Assembly: GCF_020184175.1 (NCBI RefSeq)
Contig: NC_065531.1
Span: forward strand, 72,200,604 to 72,264,603
Origin: Aphis gossypii
Lineage: Eukaryota > Arthropoda > Insecta > Hemiptera > Aphididae
Reading direction: 5' to 3'
Length of the DNA stretch: 64,000 bases
This document shows positions 1-13,500 of the stretch, in pieces. Within the stretch, counting starts at the first letter, position 1, and each line of letters begins with the position of its first letter. The translations under genes were made by a program, and so were the position numbers. The notes under the pieces were generated by a model that was not told the origin of the DNA, searched no databases, and saw only the letters and a list, made by a program, of their open reading frames with translations.

Positions 1-2055
1 TTTATGTATGTCTCACATTTTCCATAATTTTTTATTTTAGCTCCTAAATACGTAGTATTGAACTGTTTCTTTTTAACTTCTCATTTTTAATTTATTTAGT
101 TATTTATTTTATGCATAAAAGCTTAAAGCGTTTCTAATATTTACTCTATTAGGTTTAATGATATTCACTAAAATTTTTTACAATTTTTGGAATTGATTAA
201 AATATGTTGGACAAAACTATTGAAAATATTCTATACTCACTATTCGTTGAATACTATTTATAATATACATTTTTTATTTATTATTATTATTTTTTTTAAT
301 GTTTTAATACATGAAATATTACATGTTTAATTTATAATTGTAGTTATACACAACACATACATAAATATTTGTATATTATTTATCTGCAATACCGAATATT
401 AACTGTTTAACTTCGTATTGGAATATTTTAAAATATTTTTTGAACAAAATCAGGAAAATTGGCTTTTGTGTTATTAAAAACACGACTAACCTTAGAAGAT
501 AATTATTGTTTATCTTAGAGTTTAAATATTATAAGAAGCGTAATTGAAAACACGGATATTTCCCGCTTTAAACGTGATTATGAGAACAACAAATAACATT
601 CTTATTTTGTAAATAAAACCATCGCATTGAAAAGCCGTTATATACATAATAATATTAAATATAAATATATATTATGTAAGTATAAGTTTTTTAAGTAAAC
701 GCTTTCTTCTTCAATTTCATTCGAATAAAAGGTAATTATCGTTAATTATTTATATAATGATTTTAATGAACATTTAAAAGGCCCACTAAAACAATTATTT
801 TTTTTACAGAAACACGATGGTCTAGTTAATTTTTATGGTTATAAATAAATTATTCTATAGATTAAAATAATTGTTTGCATGTTTTAATAACAATCAACTT
901 AAATTAATGGAACTTTAGTTCTATCATAACAGCTTAAATAATTTTTTTTTTAAACAATACAATATGTACAGATGTACCTATCTAATATACTGTGAATAAT
1001 ATACGTGTTCAAAAACTAATCAAATTTATAAACTTTACAGAGAGAGCTCATAAAAAAAACAAATACTTTAATTTAAATTTAAATTGTTGAAAAAAAATAA
1101 ACATTCAAGATGTACCTATGCTAACAAAAAAATAGTGGCACTACAAATAACCAGAATATATTATGAAGACCAATAAACGATAAAACAAAATAATTATACA
1201 CGCATTATTAGAGTATAACATTATAAAACAATTCCTGCGTATATTTGTTGATATCTCAATATTAAGTTTAGGTATAGAGGTATAGAATATTATGTAAAAT
1301 GTTAAATATGTCCACTTGCCCATATTACGTGTTAAGATAATTACCTATTGAAAACAACACGTATGATAAAATGTATTATTTTAACACTGAAGTTAATATC
1401 ATAATACTATTAGTAATATAAAAACGAATTCATTGGCATCCTCGTGGAAGTCAGGGAAGGTTTTTATAACAATAAGTTCTGTAAATGTTAATTATAAATG
1501 CTAAAAATGCTATAGCAGTGTAAGTACCATGATTTAAGACAATCTTAAATCGTGGTAGGTACATACTATAATATAGGGTCTTTTAAGATCAATTATATAG
1601 TTATTGGTTAATTATTATAATACCAGTTTTCAAATATTTATTGTTAACAATAATAATTATTATGATTCGTATTCGTAGTAAATAACATATCGTATACTAA
1701 GAATCACACACTAGATAGTGTTTTTTGGACGTTACTTAGTTTTCGTCATATCGCTGTACCGAGACGTTGTACATTACTAGGTACATACATTTTGTACCTA
1801 TTTAATATTTTGCAGCAAACTATTCACAACTATACTATATTATTATTTTACCAAATTGTAATCATATTTTACTAACGTACATAATAATATTATGAATTAT
1901 GTTTATAACTATGAGTTATGACTAATAAGTAAATAAGTAATAAATAATAAGGTATACGTTTTATAATAAATTCTAATCATTGACGATTGTAAGCACTTAG
2001 TATAAAATACCAATTGTATCTACAACAAGACTAACAAATTATCTAGGTGTCTTAC
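1..2055. other. AT-rich noncoding stretch, possibly first intron of the left-edge gene
   Basis: Only short chance ORFs are present. If the exon at 2056-2275 is real, this is its first intron on the minus strand. A 14-bp stem with a 5-base loop lies at 1525-1557 (TACCATGATTTAAG pairing with CTTAAATCGTGGTA, one G:T). Confidence 0.4.
1525..1557. repeat. Short perfect hairpin
   Basis: Arms at 1525-1538 and 1544-1557 pair over 14 positions with one wobble, around loop ACAAT. It is too short for a microRNA precursor by itself and may be the core of a decayed palindromic element. Confidence 0.5.
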
Positions 2056-2275
2056 CTTTCTCAACGCGGGTTAATCCTTGAGATATATTTCATTCAAACA
2101 GGGTGACGGCGATTCGCGATTGATGATGTACGCACAAGACCATCGTACCACCACTGTACGACAACCAAAATATCGTTAAAACACGTCACTCGTGACTACA
2201 CACTAAAACACACTGTTAGAAATCAGAAAACTCTGCTTACGCCGTACATGGAGAAAATGACTTCTCAAAGACACT
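2056..2275 (-). other. Candidate 5' untranslated first exon of a gene extending off the left edge
   Basis: Read on the minus strand, this GC-elevated 220-nt block starts at initiator TCAGT (A at 2275) and ends GAGAAAG followed by donor GTAAGACACC (GT at 2055-2054). It has only short upstream ORFs, each closed by a stop, so it would be untranslated. The next exon would lie left of position 2054, inside or beyond the window; none is recognisable within it. Confidence 0.35.
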
Positions 2276-2309
2276 GACCGATGACAAAAAATGCCGCGGT
2301 CGAAAAATA
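2273..2309 (-). promoter_or_regulatory. Candidate core promoter (TATA-like plus TCAGT initiator)
   Basis: On the minus strand TATTTTT begins at 2309 and the initiator TCAGT is at 2277-2273, a spacing of about 34 bases. GC-rich sequence flanks it on both sides. It supports the first-exon interpretation of 2056-2275. Confidence 0.3.
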
Positions 2310-2521
2310 GACAGCGGTCGCTGAATTTTAACCACGGTATAGTGAACATACTCGTACAAGTGTACAGCGGTGAGCATAGAACCTCATTGGATATAGCCGA
2401 CGGACATCTAATATTTAAAAGTCTTTAAATTAAAGTATCGAAATCGAATGCAGAATAACTATTTAATATATAAATTTTATATATGTGAATATATCTGTGG
2501 TATCGAATTAGGTGCGTTTTC

Positions 2522-3060
2522 AACTGATTTTCGTTTCCACCAAGTATCGTTTCCGCCAAAACGAAAAAGGTTTCGATTTTAGTTTCTGCCGAATCTACTT
2601 CTACTTATAATATTGAGATGAAGTTTGAGAACCCCTAGCCTATCAGCAGTTTTATCGATCATCGATGATTATCGAGATTCGGGGTAAACCATTTAATAAT
2701 GCAATATAAACAATAAAGATAAAACAATTTCAAGAATGATATTTTTAAAAAGGTATGAAACAATTATTTGAAATAATAAATAATTTATAGAATTTTCAGA
2801 AATATTTGACTTAATATATATACATACACATTTAATTATGATAACCTTAATTCTATTGAAGTTCAACAATATGAATCCGAAAATTAAGTCAAATAATTTT
2901 TTGGGGGTTAATAAAAACTGCCTCCTCGTGGTGGCCTTTGGGTAACTAAATGGTTCTCAAACTATAATTTAGACAGGTGGATAAAAATAGATTTGGTGGA
3001 AACGAAAATCGAAACTTTTTCGTTTTGCCAAAAACGATACATGGCGGAAACGACTGATGC
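2522..3060. mobile_element. Foldback / MITE-like element with arms of about 110 bp
   Basis: The left arm (2522-2634) and right arm (2951-3060) are inverted copies. Each carries CGTTTCCRCC and AAAACGAAAAAG blocks in order, ends inside with GTTTGAGAACC, and has a non-repeated AT-rich core between. Arms are about 75-80% alike by eye. No ORF is present, so it would be non-autonomous. Target-site duplications were not resolved. Confidence 0.65.
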
Positions 3061-3914
3061 CCGTTCCGAGTATTCAATACACAGGTAATAATATTATGTT
3101 GGTACATGTTGTGGCGATTATACTTGTATAATACTTATCATACTTATTGATACAATATAATAATATATTTTGGAAGAGAATTGTATTGAATATTGAATTC
3201 ATTCCCCCCTTCTTCAACATGTACACCGCACCTAGGGAAAGGACTTGGGATTCTACTAAATTTGATCACATTACTACGTTATTATTTTGTCTTAAGAAAA
3301 AATTCTTCATTATAAACCAGACGCGCGTAAAGTACTTTAATATGATGAGCTATTTAGGTTTAATTACTATTAATATTATAATGTTTTTAAAAATGAATAA
3401 TTACTGAAAGTACTTAATTAACTATTTAATGGGTGTGAGAAAATATATAACTAGTCGAAATAATAATCAGTATAGGTATACATTTTTAATTCATTTTATT
3501 TCGTTAATATTTTATTATTACATGTTATAGCAGATTTTTAGTTATATGGTAATAATGTAATAAAATTGCATTTCATAGGTTACATATAACAATAATTGAA
3601 ACGTATTATAATTGTAATCATATCCTTATAATTTCCCCAGCTTGGAATGTAAGTTTTAATTTTTAAATTACAAAAAATTTAATTGAATTATGTATAATTG
3701 CATGACATACATTTTGATCTTGGGTTGATTAAAAATGATTTATTATCAAAAGAAATGCATAAAACAAAATAGTTACCATCATTAAAAAAATATGTTTTGT
3801 TAGATGGAACTATTTAATTATTTAAAAAAAATATATATGTACTTAACTATGAAAGCATTGTGTTTTATTGAACGTGCATTAAAGTATATCATTATTCATA
3901 TTAGTATAAGTATT

Positions 3915-4020
3915 AGCACTTGTAAAGTACTTGAGTAAAATTATTCAAATACTTTTTAAACACTCAAATGAATAATTTAAATACTTTTGAATAAAAAAAA
4001 CACTCAGCAAAGTATTTATA
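3915..4020. repeat. Degenerate AAGTACTT/AAATACTT repeat tract
   Basis: AAGTACTTGAGT, CAAATACTTTTT, TAAATACTTTTGAAT and AAAGTATTT follow each other at irregular short spacing. Similar words recur at 45935-46005. I associate such tracts with decayed aphid hAT elements, from memory only. Confidence 0.4.
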
Positions 4021-4103
4021 TTTCTTTCTCACTGTATCTTTATTTAAAAATGAATGTGTTAAATTTGAATTCAGTATATTATTATACTGTTATTATTGTA
4101 TAG

Positions 4104-5201
4104 GAAAAACGATTCTAAATGGAAAAATCTGTCTGCCTATAATATCACTATGTATATTATTTTACAATTAATACTACAGTAAGTTGATTTAATTTTTTTT
4201 CGAAAATATAACATTTATTATATGATTAGTAGGGCTTGGATTTTAAAGTATAAAAAGCAACTAAAAAACACAAGATTGTTTTAAAAAAGCAAAAAAGAAA
4301 CATTTTTATTTAAAAAAAATAACATGAACAACAATCAGCATAAACTAGTTATAAAAATGAATAAAAGAATTTTAAATATTGATTTAAATTTAAAAAAGAA
4401 TTAACTACCATGTATTTCTTTAGATTTTCAATAGTGAAACTGATTATGTCCGACAGAATATTTTTATACGTAGAAAACGAACTCTCTACAGTCTACATCC
4501 ACTGAAGAGATCGGTGCATACTTCATAGATATAAGAGGTTTCAAATTATAACACTAAATCTTAAATTTTTAAATGGTCGATATTGATGTTAGTGGCAATT
4601 GGCATATTGACCATAAAGGTACTGCAGGCAGTATGTAGGCTATATGTAAATCGATAATCTAAACTTTTAATACATTTAATAAACAAGCGGATAACAAAAA
4701 CAATAATAATCTAATATTCACATTTTGGGTTTTTAAATTTCTCATTAATTATTTTTTTATTTTTTTATTACAATAGCATAATAAACATATAAACAATTCA
4801 CAGCTGGAATAATTAAAAAAAAACAATATAAAAAGCAAAAATAGCCAAAATAAATTTTTGGAATCAGAATAACGTGAAACGAATTTATGTATAAAAATTA
4901 GATTTCTATCTCATATATAAAAAAGAAGCATATGCTTTAAAATCCGAGCCCTAATTATTAGTAATTAATTATTATAATAATACATATTTTTATAATATTA
5001 TATTACTGTTATTAACTTTAGAGTCAATAACTCTTTACCGTAAAACAGTTAATAGGTTTATGGTATAAATATTATATAATAGTATAAAATCAACCTAACA
5101 AAATGTGATTGCCTATAATCAAATTCATAATACTATGCCCTAAGAAAAAATACATCATTGTAAAATCAATATATTCATTACTTTGCTCAGAATCTAAAAA
5201 T
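4104..5201. mobile_element. Aphid-type inverted-repeat element, interrupted by a nested insertion
   Basis: The left end AAAAACGATTCTAAATGG and the right end GCTCAGAATCTAAAAA are inverted relatives of one another and of the ends of the element at 59612-59912. Removing the nested insertion and one duplication leaves about 365 bp, close to the second copy's 301 bp. No ORF is present, so it is non-autonomous. Confidence 0.6.
4230..4953. mobile_element. Nested hAT-like non-autonomous element (724 bp)
   Basis: It starts TAGGGCTTGGATTTTAAAG and ends with the inverted CTTTAAAATCCGAGCCCTA (one mismatch over 19 bp). It is flanked by the 8-bp sequences ATGATTAG and ATTATTAG (7 of 8 match), which fits a hAT target-site duplication. 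The interior is AT-rich with no transposase ORF. It lies inside the element at 4104-5201. Confidence 0.7.
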
Positions 5202-8079
5202 AAAACTGAGAATATAATATAATGATATATTTTTTTAGTTATATAACTTATACATCAATATTCAAATACTTTGATACATAATACAAATAATCTATTACTT
5301 ATACTTTTACCAAATGAAATGATGTAAAATTTTCTATAAAATTGATGAACAAAAAAATATGAGTATTAAAAAAATGTAGTTCAGTCGATTTATAATGTAA
5401 AGAAAAACTCAGAATATTCATTTTAGTTGTGTGCTTAGTTCTATCTTTTTAAAATTCTTGAAAATTAGTTTTTTAGATTACTTTATAATTTTTTATACCT
5501 TAGTATATTTAACTATAGTTTTAATGAATGCACTGCATACTTACATGATAAATTATATATTTTACATCTATAGTCTATAGCTTTAATTATTTTCATAATA
5601 ACTTAGAAAATTAAATTATATATTTATAGAGCCTTTGATAAATATAATACAACAGGTGCACGTAGATTAATAAGAAATAAATCTATCAATATATAGTATT
5701 GTATATTACATACATGGTTGGATTGAGTGTTCTATAATGAAAAATGGTATAATTTACGAGATATTTGTAAATTGCAATCAATTAAAAATTAAGGAATATT
5801 TTGTAAAAATAATGAAAAATGCAATTCAAGTGATGTTGTATTTAAAAGCGACTTAATGAATAAAACTGATGCAATAGAACGTCATGTTAAAAAAAAATAT
5901 ACGAAGTGGCAAGTGAATTAATAAAATTTAATTTGGGAACAAGAATATAAGAGACAATATATACATCACGTGTATCTAGATGAGAGAAAAAAGGCTTTTG
6001 AGAACTCATACTTGCCAGTCTTTTTGCACTCATCCGAGAATTTGCGGGTTTATCAATCGTCACATAATTAAATATCATAATGGACGAGTAGTCGTTGAGA
6101 GCTTGTTTACCGCTTCCGAATGATGGGATTCGACTGATGTTTACGATCGTAAAAATACACTTAAACACTCGTTGATTAATTATTATTATTCAAAATTGTT
6201 TGACCACAGTCCAAAGTCGTAGTACGCGTTTCATTTTTAATCAGTCTATGATACGATTAAAATCCGTCTTGCGAATGGTTAATATTATTAATTCCCTTCT
6301 ATCCAAGGATCATAGGAGTGAAATGAAACTCGTCAGTCCGTAGTAACTATAGTCAAAACTTAGAATTAACGAATTAAAACATTTAAAATAGTTTTATAAC
6401 GAATTACTTTTTTTTAAAGAACCTAATTTCATATTTAATGAGCTACTTTGTTTTTCCAATACAAGCTCTACAGATTTAAAATATATTTTTTTTTGTATAA
6501 TAAAAAAAAAATTATAAAATAATCGATAATATCATTTAGGTATATAATACTAGTTTTATGTGATGTAGTTATTGTAAACGATAAATTTTATATTGTCGAA
6601 ATATTAAATGCACAGTTTTTGTATTTCAATACCTAAAAATAATGTATTTAAATATAACTCAACTTTATAAAAATGTCCATTTTATAAAATTGTTACAATT
6701 TTATTTAAGTCCCACATAGTAATTTCAAATATCTCAACAATAACACAGCAAAATAAATGACTGTACTTCTAACAGTTCGTCAAAAAAATTATAAATATTT
6801 AGATGATAGTTGTGAGTCGATTTAATACAGAATGATGTTATTCGTAACCCTTTGTTGTATGCATGGTGTTAGTTGCAAATTCAGACCAAATATTTGGGAG
6901 ACATGGAGAAAATATATAAGTGTCTACCTAGTATGAAACCGCAAAATAATCGTATATTTACTTGTTATTTGGTTGTATAGTCATTAAATCGTCTACTAAA
7001 CGAAATATGTCACTATATGCTCCCAGCCCGAACAGCTTGGTAAGTAAGTGGGCTTATAGACGGGACGTCGGGACCAAATTTATCTACTACCTTTTTATAC
7101 TCAGAATTAAACTTACTACTTTCAAAATGTATATAAATTATCGGGGACTCAGTTTACCTAGTCCCGAAAAAATCCAATGAGATATTTATGCCATGACCTC
7201 TTAAAAAATAAAATTAATTAATAACTTTTGTTAGTATGACGGGATTCTATCTATGGATGGCCTTGCTTTCCATTTATTTAGCTGAAAATACCCTAACATA
7301 TTATATATTATTTTTATTTTGTGTAAAATTATAAAATTTTATTGTAATTTTGGCATACATTCAGTTTTTTTTTTAAAAATTAATTTTTGATTTTAAATTA
7401 AACTTACATTTTTCTATGTTAACTCACCAAGATTTAATTAACTGGCATAATATTTTAGTGTAGTGTATAGACTAAAGATACAGTGGGTGAGTTCTTTGCA
7501 ATAATCTCATCTGAATTGCATTGTATACTCAAACTCAAATTATTTAGCTCTTTTCACCTTTTTTTTATCTTGATCATTTGATTGTTTGTGTCCTACACAG
7601 GCTCTGACGAAGAGACTTAATCAAATTTTGAAGTATGGGCTGGTGTTTTTTAAATTGTTCCGTGATATCGAAGTACAATATAATTTATTATTATTTTATA
7701 AATTCAATAATTTTGACAGTGGTGAAAAAAATCCAATGATATACGATTACGCGTAGTGCCAGAATAATAAAAAAACGTGATTTTGACCATTCAAATTGCT
7801 CAGAACAATAGAAAATAAATAATAAAATTATTATAAGTTGGTCATAGAGTATTGGTCATTGCCTATACGTTACCCCTTACAAGTCGTTTGATTTTCACTC
7901 GCCCGACTGCACAATAATATAACAATATAATAATACACCTAATATTCGTTCGTAAAGACAGGGCGATAAAACACAGGTAGTCATCGTTAAGGTCAAACAC
8001 AGTATACTTTAACGAACGGAACGGAACGGGACAGTTGAAAAAAAAAACAAAACTATTCGTATAATATAAACACAAACAT
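5202..8079. other. Intergenic AT-rich stretch
   Basis: There is no supportable gene. Open frames at 6168-5887 (minus) and 6962-7180 (plus) lie in mildly GC-elevated patches, and the second crosses a strong donor-like TTG|GTAAGTAAG at 7039. Neither shows a family motif. Confidence 0.5.
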
Positions 8080-8085
8080 TTTATT
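8080..8085 (-). terminator. Candidate polyadenylation signal AATAAA (mucin-like gene)
   Basis: The plus strand reads TTTATT, which is AATAAA on the coding strand. It is the first perfect hexamer I found downstream of the stop at 9527. The distance is long, so this is tentative. Confidence 0.3.
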
Positions 8086-8880
8086 GTTATCCCTCTATAA
8101 ATCCAAATGTAAAAATACACACAGTAACGAGACGATATAATATTATAATATAATTTTTCATATTATTATTATTGAACGGTAATAAAATATAAATTCAATG
8201 GGTATATGCACTTGTTTTTTTTCCAAAACTATTGAAAAATTAGTTATAATTTTGAAATTAAAAAAAAAAAGTCATATAAACGTGAGTGAAAACGAAAAAA
8301 TCAAAAAATCAATTACAAAAATATTTCAAGTAGGTATATAATATAAAAATATTATAACTATATGTATATATATATATTAATAATAACACTGAGCTCGCGG
8401 CAGAGTGGCGGGCACATCGGCGGAAGTGCAGGTCACTTGGTTTTTAAAACGCTATAGAATATATAGTTTGTGATTCGTATAATAAAATATTTGATACAAC
8501 AATAATTATTATAATAATATAGTTCGTTCGATCTGAATGTATAATATAATATAAAAACACAATGCGTAGGCGGAATTATCATGACTGACGTTAATGATTG
8601 TACTATGCCCATAGCGTGTAGTTCATACGTCGATGCTAAAATATTATTATTAAATTATTATATGTATGGTAATAGTAATATGAATTGTATATAAGTATTA
8701 TATTACATTGCATTGCATTTGCGTACTGTACATTTTTGTGATACTGATTATTTACAAACTAATACATCGAGCGGCAGCAGCTATTCGCACAACTAGAGGC
8801 CGTGATCTTATAATAGGAACACGCTTAAAGATTATTTACATTAAATCATTATAATATATTATAATAATTATATAATATAA

Positions 8881-8899
8881 ATATATATATATATATATA
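8881..8899. repeat. (AT)n microsatellite
   Basis: Uninterrupted AT dinucleotides, about nine units, within the presumed 3' UTR of the mucin-like gene. Confidence 0.9.
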
Positions 8900-9303
8900 A
8901 AAAAAAAACAAACAAACAATAAGAAAACAATAATCATAGTACGGTTAATATGTTATTGGTCTCACGATAAAACGTTAAAATATTTAGCAATGGGATATAT
9001 ATATTAAAATATTAATGCGTGGCAATTTTTTTTCTGTTACTCGTAAATCTCGTAATATCGATTATATAAATATGTATAAATGCCGTTTAAAAATACATGT
9101 ATATATATATACACACGTATATAGGATTTTTATACGCTATACGCCTATACTTGCTATTACTACGGCTATAAATTATTTACGCAGTTGAAGCTGTAACTAT
9201 AAACAAAACGCATGTGACTGAAATAAAACATAAAACACGAATATATAATAATGATATTATTCTACGGACGTTAATATGGCAACAAAAAATACAATACTAA
9301 TAC

Positions 9304-9330
9304 TAATAATAATAATAATAATAATAATAA
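9304..9330. repeat. (TAA)n microsatellite
   Basis: Nine uninterrupted TAA units within the presumed 3' UTR of the mucin-like gene. Confidence 0.9.
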
Positions 9331-9526
9331 GTACTAACTAATGAATAAACTAGTGCCAAAATACTGAGTAAAAACTTATTTTTAAAAAAAAGGATAAAAA
9401 TATTATATTAATAATTGAACGGCGTGGGTGTGAATGATTATATAATATTTAGCGTAAAATGAAAATATAATATAATAATTAGCATTATATTATTATGATG
9501 ATCGGAAAGGCGCGCGGCCGCATAGG

Positions 9527-10502
9527 TTAGAAAAACCTGTGGTACCACTGTGTCGGGGATGCGGGGACAGCCGTCGTGGTCGACGTAGTTTTCGGCAGTC
9601 TAGATCCGAATTCCCAGAGCCGGACGTCCTGTTTCTGCTGGGGCAGGTGATGCTGTAGCCGGTGCTGTTGCTGCAACGAATCGTCAGGGTACTGTTGCTG
9701 CAGCTGTAGCTGCTGTTGCTGTTGCTGCTGCTGATCCGGCCACCCCGTCGGCCACCACGTGGGATGCCTGCTGCTCTCGTACATCTTGTTGGTGGTCCGA
9801 TACGGTGCCGGTCCCGGGAACCTGATCAGGTTCGCGCTGTCCGACGACGTCGCCGACACCGGGTCTTCGTCACCGGGGAACCTCACCGGTGCGCCCCCGC
9901 CGGCGACCGGGCGCTTCACCAACTCGGCGGCCATGTGATTGTGCTGTTGCTGTTGTTGGTGATAGAACTGTTGCTGCTGTTGCTGGTACAGCTGTTGCTG
10001 TTGCTGGTGTTGCTGGAGTAGCTGCTGCTGCTGTTGGAGCTGTTCGAACTGCTGCTGTTGCCGGAAACCCGCGCACGCCGCGTAATACCGATACGCGTCG
10101 GGAGCCGAACAATCCGGTTCCGGTGACGACGTCGGCTCTTCCGGTTGATCGTCGTAGTACTCGGGCGTGACCGTGTCCGTGACCGGTGACTGAGGAGTCC
10201 TGCTTCCACCCGTCGTGTACGGCAACCGCGTGGTACTAACCGGTCTACCGCTGTCGCCGTCACCGCCGTTGACCGCAGCGGCGGCGGCCGCCACGGCCAG
10301 TACGGTCACTACGTCTTCTTCTTCGGTTTCCGGTGGAGTCGCGGCCGTCGCCGGGGTGTCGGTCTCCGTGACGTCGACCGCGGTAGTGGTAACTACGGGC
10401 GACGAAAACGAAGACGAGATCGACGCGCCGCCAGTCGTCTTGAAGGTCTGATAAGACGGGTCTTCCGTCCCGGCGATGGTCGTTTTACTGCTGTCCGCGT
10501 AC
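9527..10502 (-). CDS. Mucin-like gene, coding exon 2 (terminal)
   Basis: This exon has 976 nt and encodes residues 304-628 followed by TAA at 9529-9527. The acceptor reads CCCTGCAG just before G10502, and the joined frame is continuous with exon 1. It contains a Glu-rich/Ala-rich linker, Cys435 and Cys447, polyglutamine tracts built from mixed CAG/CAA codons, and a C-terminus ending in Arg-Phe-Phe. Because CAG and CAA are interleaved, the Gln tracts are less prone to slippage than pure CAG repeats. Confidence 0.85.
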
Positions 10503-13500
10503 CTGCAGGGAACAAAGAGGGATGACGGAATTAATTACGTGTGTATGTATTTTTCTGCACAAGGTTTAATACTACTATGCTATAGTGTACGCTATTAGCA
10601 GACTAAAGTGTGAACGATTTTGGCGCTACATATAATATAGTATATACTATATAAGACACTCGGGGAAAGCAAAAATTTTAACGGTTAAAACACGTGGATC
10701 CTTAATGGCTTAGCAACTTTTAGCAAACATATTAATAATCTAATAAAATAAAAAATATATAAGTTGTTGAAGGATTTCATCACCCCATGACTTTCCTCAT
10801 AATGTGTACATGTGTTATTTTTTATGTTCATTGTTTGTCGTATCACTATAACATTTATTTATATCGTGTTAAAGAAATACAAATTGTAAATTTTTTCTTC
10901 AAATAAACAAAATAAAGAAATATGTGGTATGCCCCCTTCTCCTTTTCTTTTTTAACCACGCAATTATTATAGAGCCATAGACAACAGTGAACACTGTAAA
11001 TTTCAAAACAGAATAAAAATAACTATTGAAAGCGAAGGAAATGGATGGCATAATATACTATGTATCTAAGTTGAAGTGGTAATATTTATTATCTGAATCA
11101 TAGCTATGATGATTATTGCAATCTAAGTTCTTTTAAAATATCGTTAGAGTATTACCACATCTTCAAGTAACATAATTTTCATTCGCTTAATAAAATACTA
11201 TATACAAATAATAACAATACGTAACAAATATACATTATTATTTAAGTTAATAACTTATTAAAGATTAAATAATATAATTTGACATCAAGTCTAACTGAAA
11301 CTATAAGCATCTGATTTACTATAACTCTAGGTCGATATGTTTGACGTATATTTCTATGTTATAATATTTTATTGTAATTAATTAATTTATGTGGTTAGAG
11401 AGGCAGCAATGGGAATCCATATTTCCCTCCCTATTCACGATCCCATCGTCAAAAAAAAATAAAGGTCGATATATTATATATATATTGTTTTTTCTTGGCA
11501 TATGGAGTAGGCTATCATGTTTTTATATTTTCCAGTATAAGCTAACACTGGAAAATACGTCGGTCCATCTTGTATAATGTATGTATGAAAACTAGTTTTG
11601 CAGACCACATTGAAGATTTCAAAATTACAAATACACTGTCACGATATGTGACACAATTTTTTTACCATATAAAATATAGATATGTAAATATTATGCTAAA
11701 CGCGGAACAGTCGTACATAAACGTCTTAAGCTGCTCGTTAACGCGACAGTTTCAATGTATTGATACAAAAACGAGAGAAATTAAAATTAAAATATTTCTA
11801 CGTGTGTAAAAAAAAATCATTAAATTGTTTTTTTGACATTATCTTTAATTGAATAATAAAGAAGAATTTATTATTTTTTAACCACGAAGTTTTGTTTTCT
11901 ATTTCCATCGACACGAGATTAAAAAACGTTTTATAAGCGCAGGAACAAGAATCATTTACATTTTTTGCATTAGATATTTGTATAGCCGCTGGGAGTCGAT
12001 AACAGTAGGAATACGAGTACCTATTCACTTTCACAGAAAAATAGTTTAGAGATTTGCTTACGATTTTGAGTATTTGCGTGCGGAACGTACAAATCGTCAT
12101 AAAAAAATACAATTGGACGCGCGATCCGAACATACCAACATAATTAGTTGGACTACCTATATTTTTTAAATAATAAGTTATAAATAATATAATTGCATCG
12201 TGTGGAAATAGTACGAAAACATATATTAAAAAATTCAAATCTACACAAAAACTAATTTAAAAATACGAATATTGCACAAATATATTCAATGCTTGTCACG
12301 TTATGCCTATGATAAACTGACTTTGGTGGTTTTTGATTAATACACCATCTTAATAATTGTCATAAAATATAAATAGAATATAGATTAGGTCAATATAATA
12401 TATAATAATATTAAAGAAAAAAATGTACATTATATAATATAGTCGTTTCGTTATTCATTGTTCTTCGAATAGTCATACTTCAGTGCAGTGAATTTCATTA
12501 GACGTCGATTTTTTTTTCATTATAATCAGTTTAGTATAAAAAAATTTCACAGCAACGAGATAATATTATAATACTATAACTATTTTTATGAATCTGTGAT
12601 AAATCACGATATTATCGAATAAGCTTTAAACTATAAGTCAAGACTAGAGTATAGTGAAACGTTATGAGTAGTAGTAGTTTTAGAAATTGCAGTTGTTATG
12701 TTAAACAACAATTGATTAATTCTGCCAATGCATGTCAAAACATGTTTGAATTCTAAATTCCTATAATGTTAGAATTTAGGACTTGGGGCCGTAAATAGAT
12801 TTACCTCTACGTATATAGACGCCATTGAATTACTATTTTCATAACATCTATAAAAAGTCAGCCACTACTATTATAGGAACACGACGAAAGATAGATTTAA
12901 AAATTAAAGCTATACAGAAGCGTATACCCTATATAATATATATAGTAGAAAACAGTCTGACTTACTTTGTTTTCGTGTACGTCGCGGTGGTAGTCGAGTC
13001 GTAAGAAGGCGGAGTGACAGTGATGGCGTCCTCAGCGTGCGTCGTCTGGTAACGGTTACGGTACGGCCGCGGTCTGAAGGTATCCGCCGCGTCTGCAGTC
13101 GTGACAGCGGTCGCGGTAATAGTCGTGCGGTCATCGTCGGGGTCGCCGTCGACCGTGGTCGTAACGGGACGGTCGGTGGTGGCGACGTCGTCGTCCTCGA
13201 CGGTCGTGGAGGCGGCGGTACTAGTAGTGGTTGTAGTCGTTGTTTTAGTAGTAGTGGTAGTCGGATTAGTCGTGGTGGTGCCGACCGTGGCGGTGCCAGC
13301 TGTGGTGGTAGTGGCGGTGGTGAATTCGTCCACGGGGTCCATCGTCTGGTTGTCCGGGTCAACGACCCCGCTGCCGACCAACGGTATGTTCAATTGAAAC
13401 GGCCCAGGGCTGTCGGTCTTCTGCAACGGCGGCTCGGTGGTCGTGGTGGTGGCAGGCTGGTACGCCGAGGCGCCCGGCAACATCGGGAATCCAACGCCGC

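Larger units (their letters stand above)
8080..9526 (-). other. Probable 3' untranslated region of the mucin-like gene
   Basis: This is AT-rich sequence immediately after the stop codon with no ORF. The first perfect AATAAA I see on the minus strand is at 8085-8080, which would give a 3' UTR of about 1.4 kb. Two short GC-rich patches (8392-8440 and 8767-8815) stand out and may be conserved UTR elements. The true 3' end could be nearer if a variant signal is used. Confidence 0.4.

Noticed and set aside
9716..10451. Several plus- and minus-strand open frames over exon 2
   Set aside because: They are other-frame readings of the Gln, Thr and Ala repeats of the mucin-like gene.
11798..12238. Minus-strand frame of 146 codons inside the mucin-like intron
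   Set aside because: No motif, no GC elevation or splice support, and its amino-acid make-up follows the AT-rich base composition.
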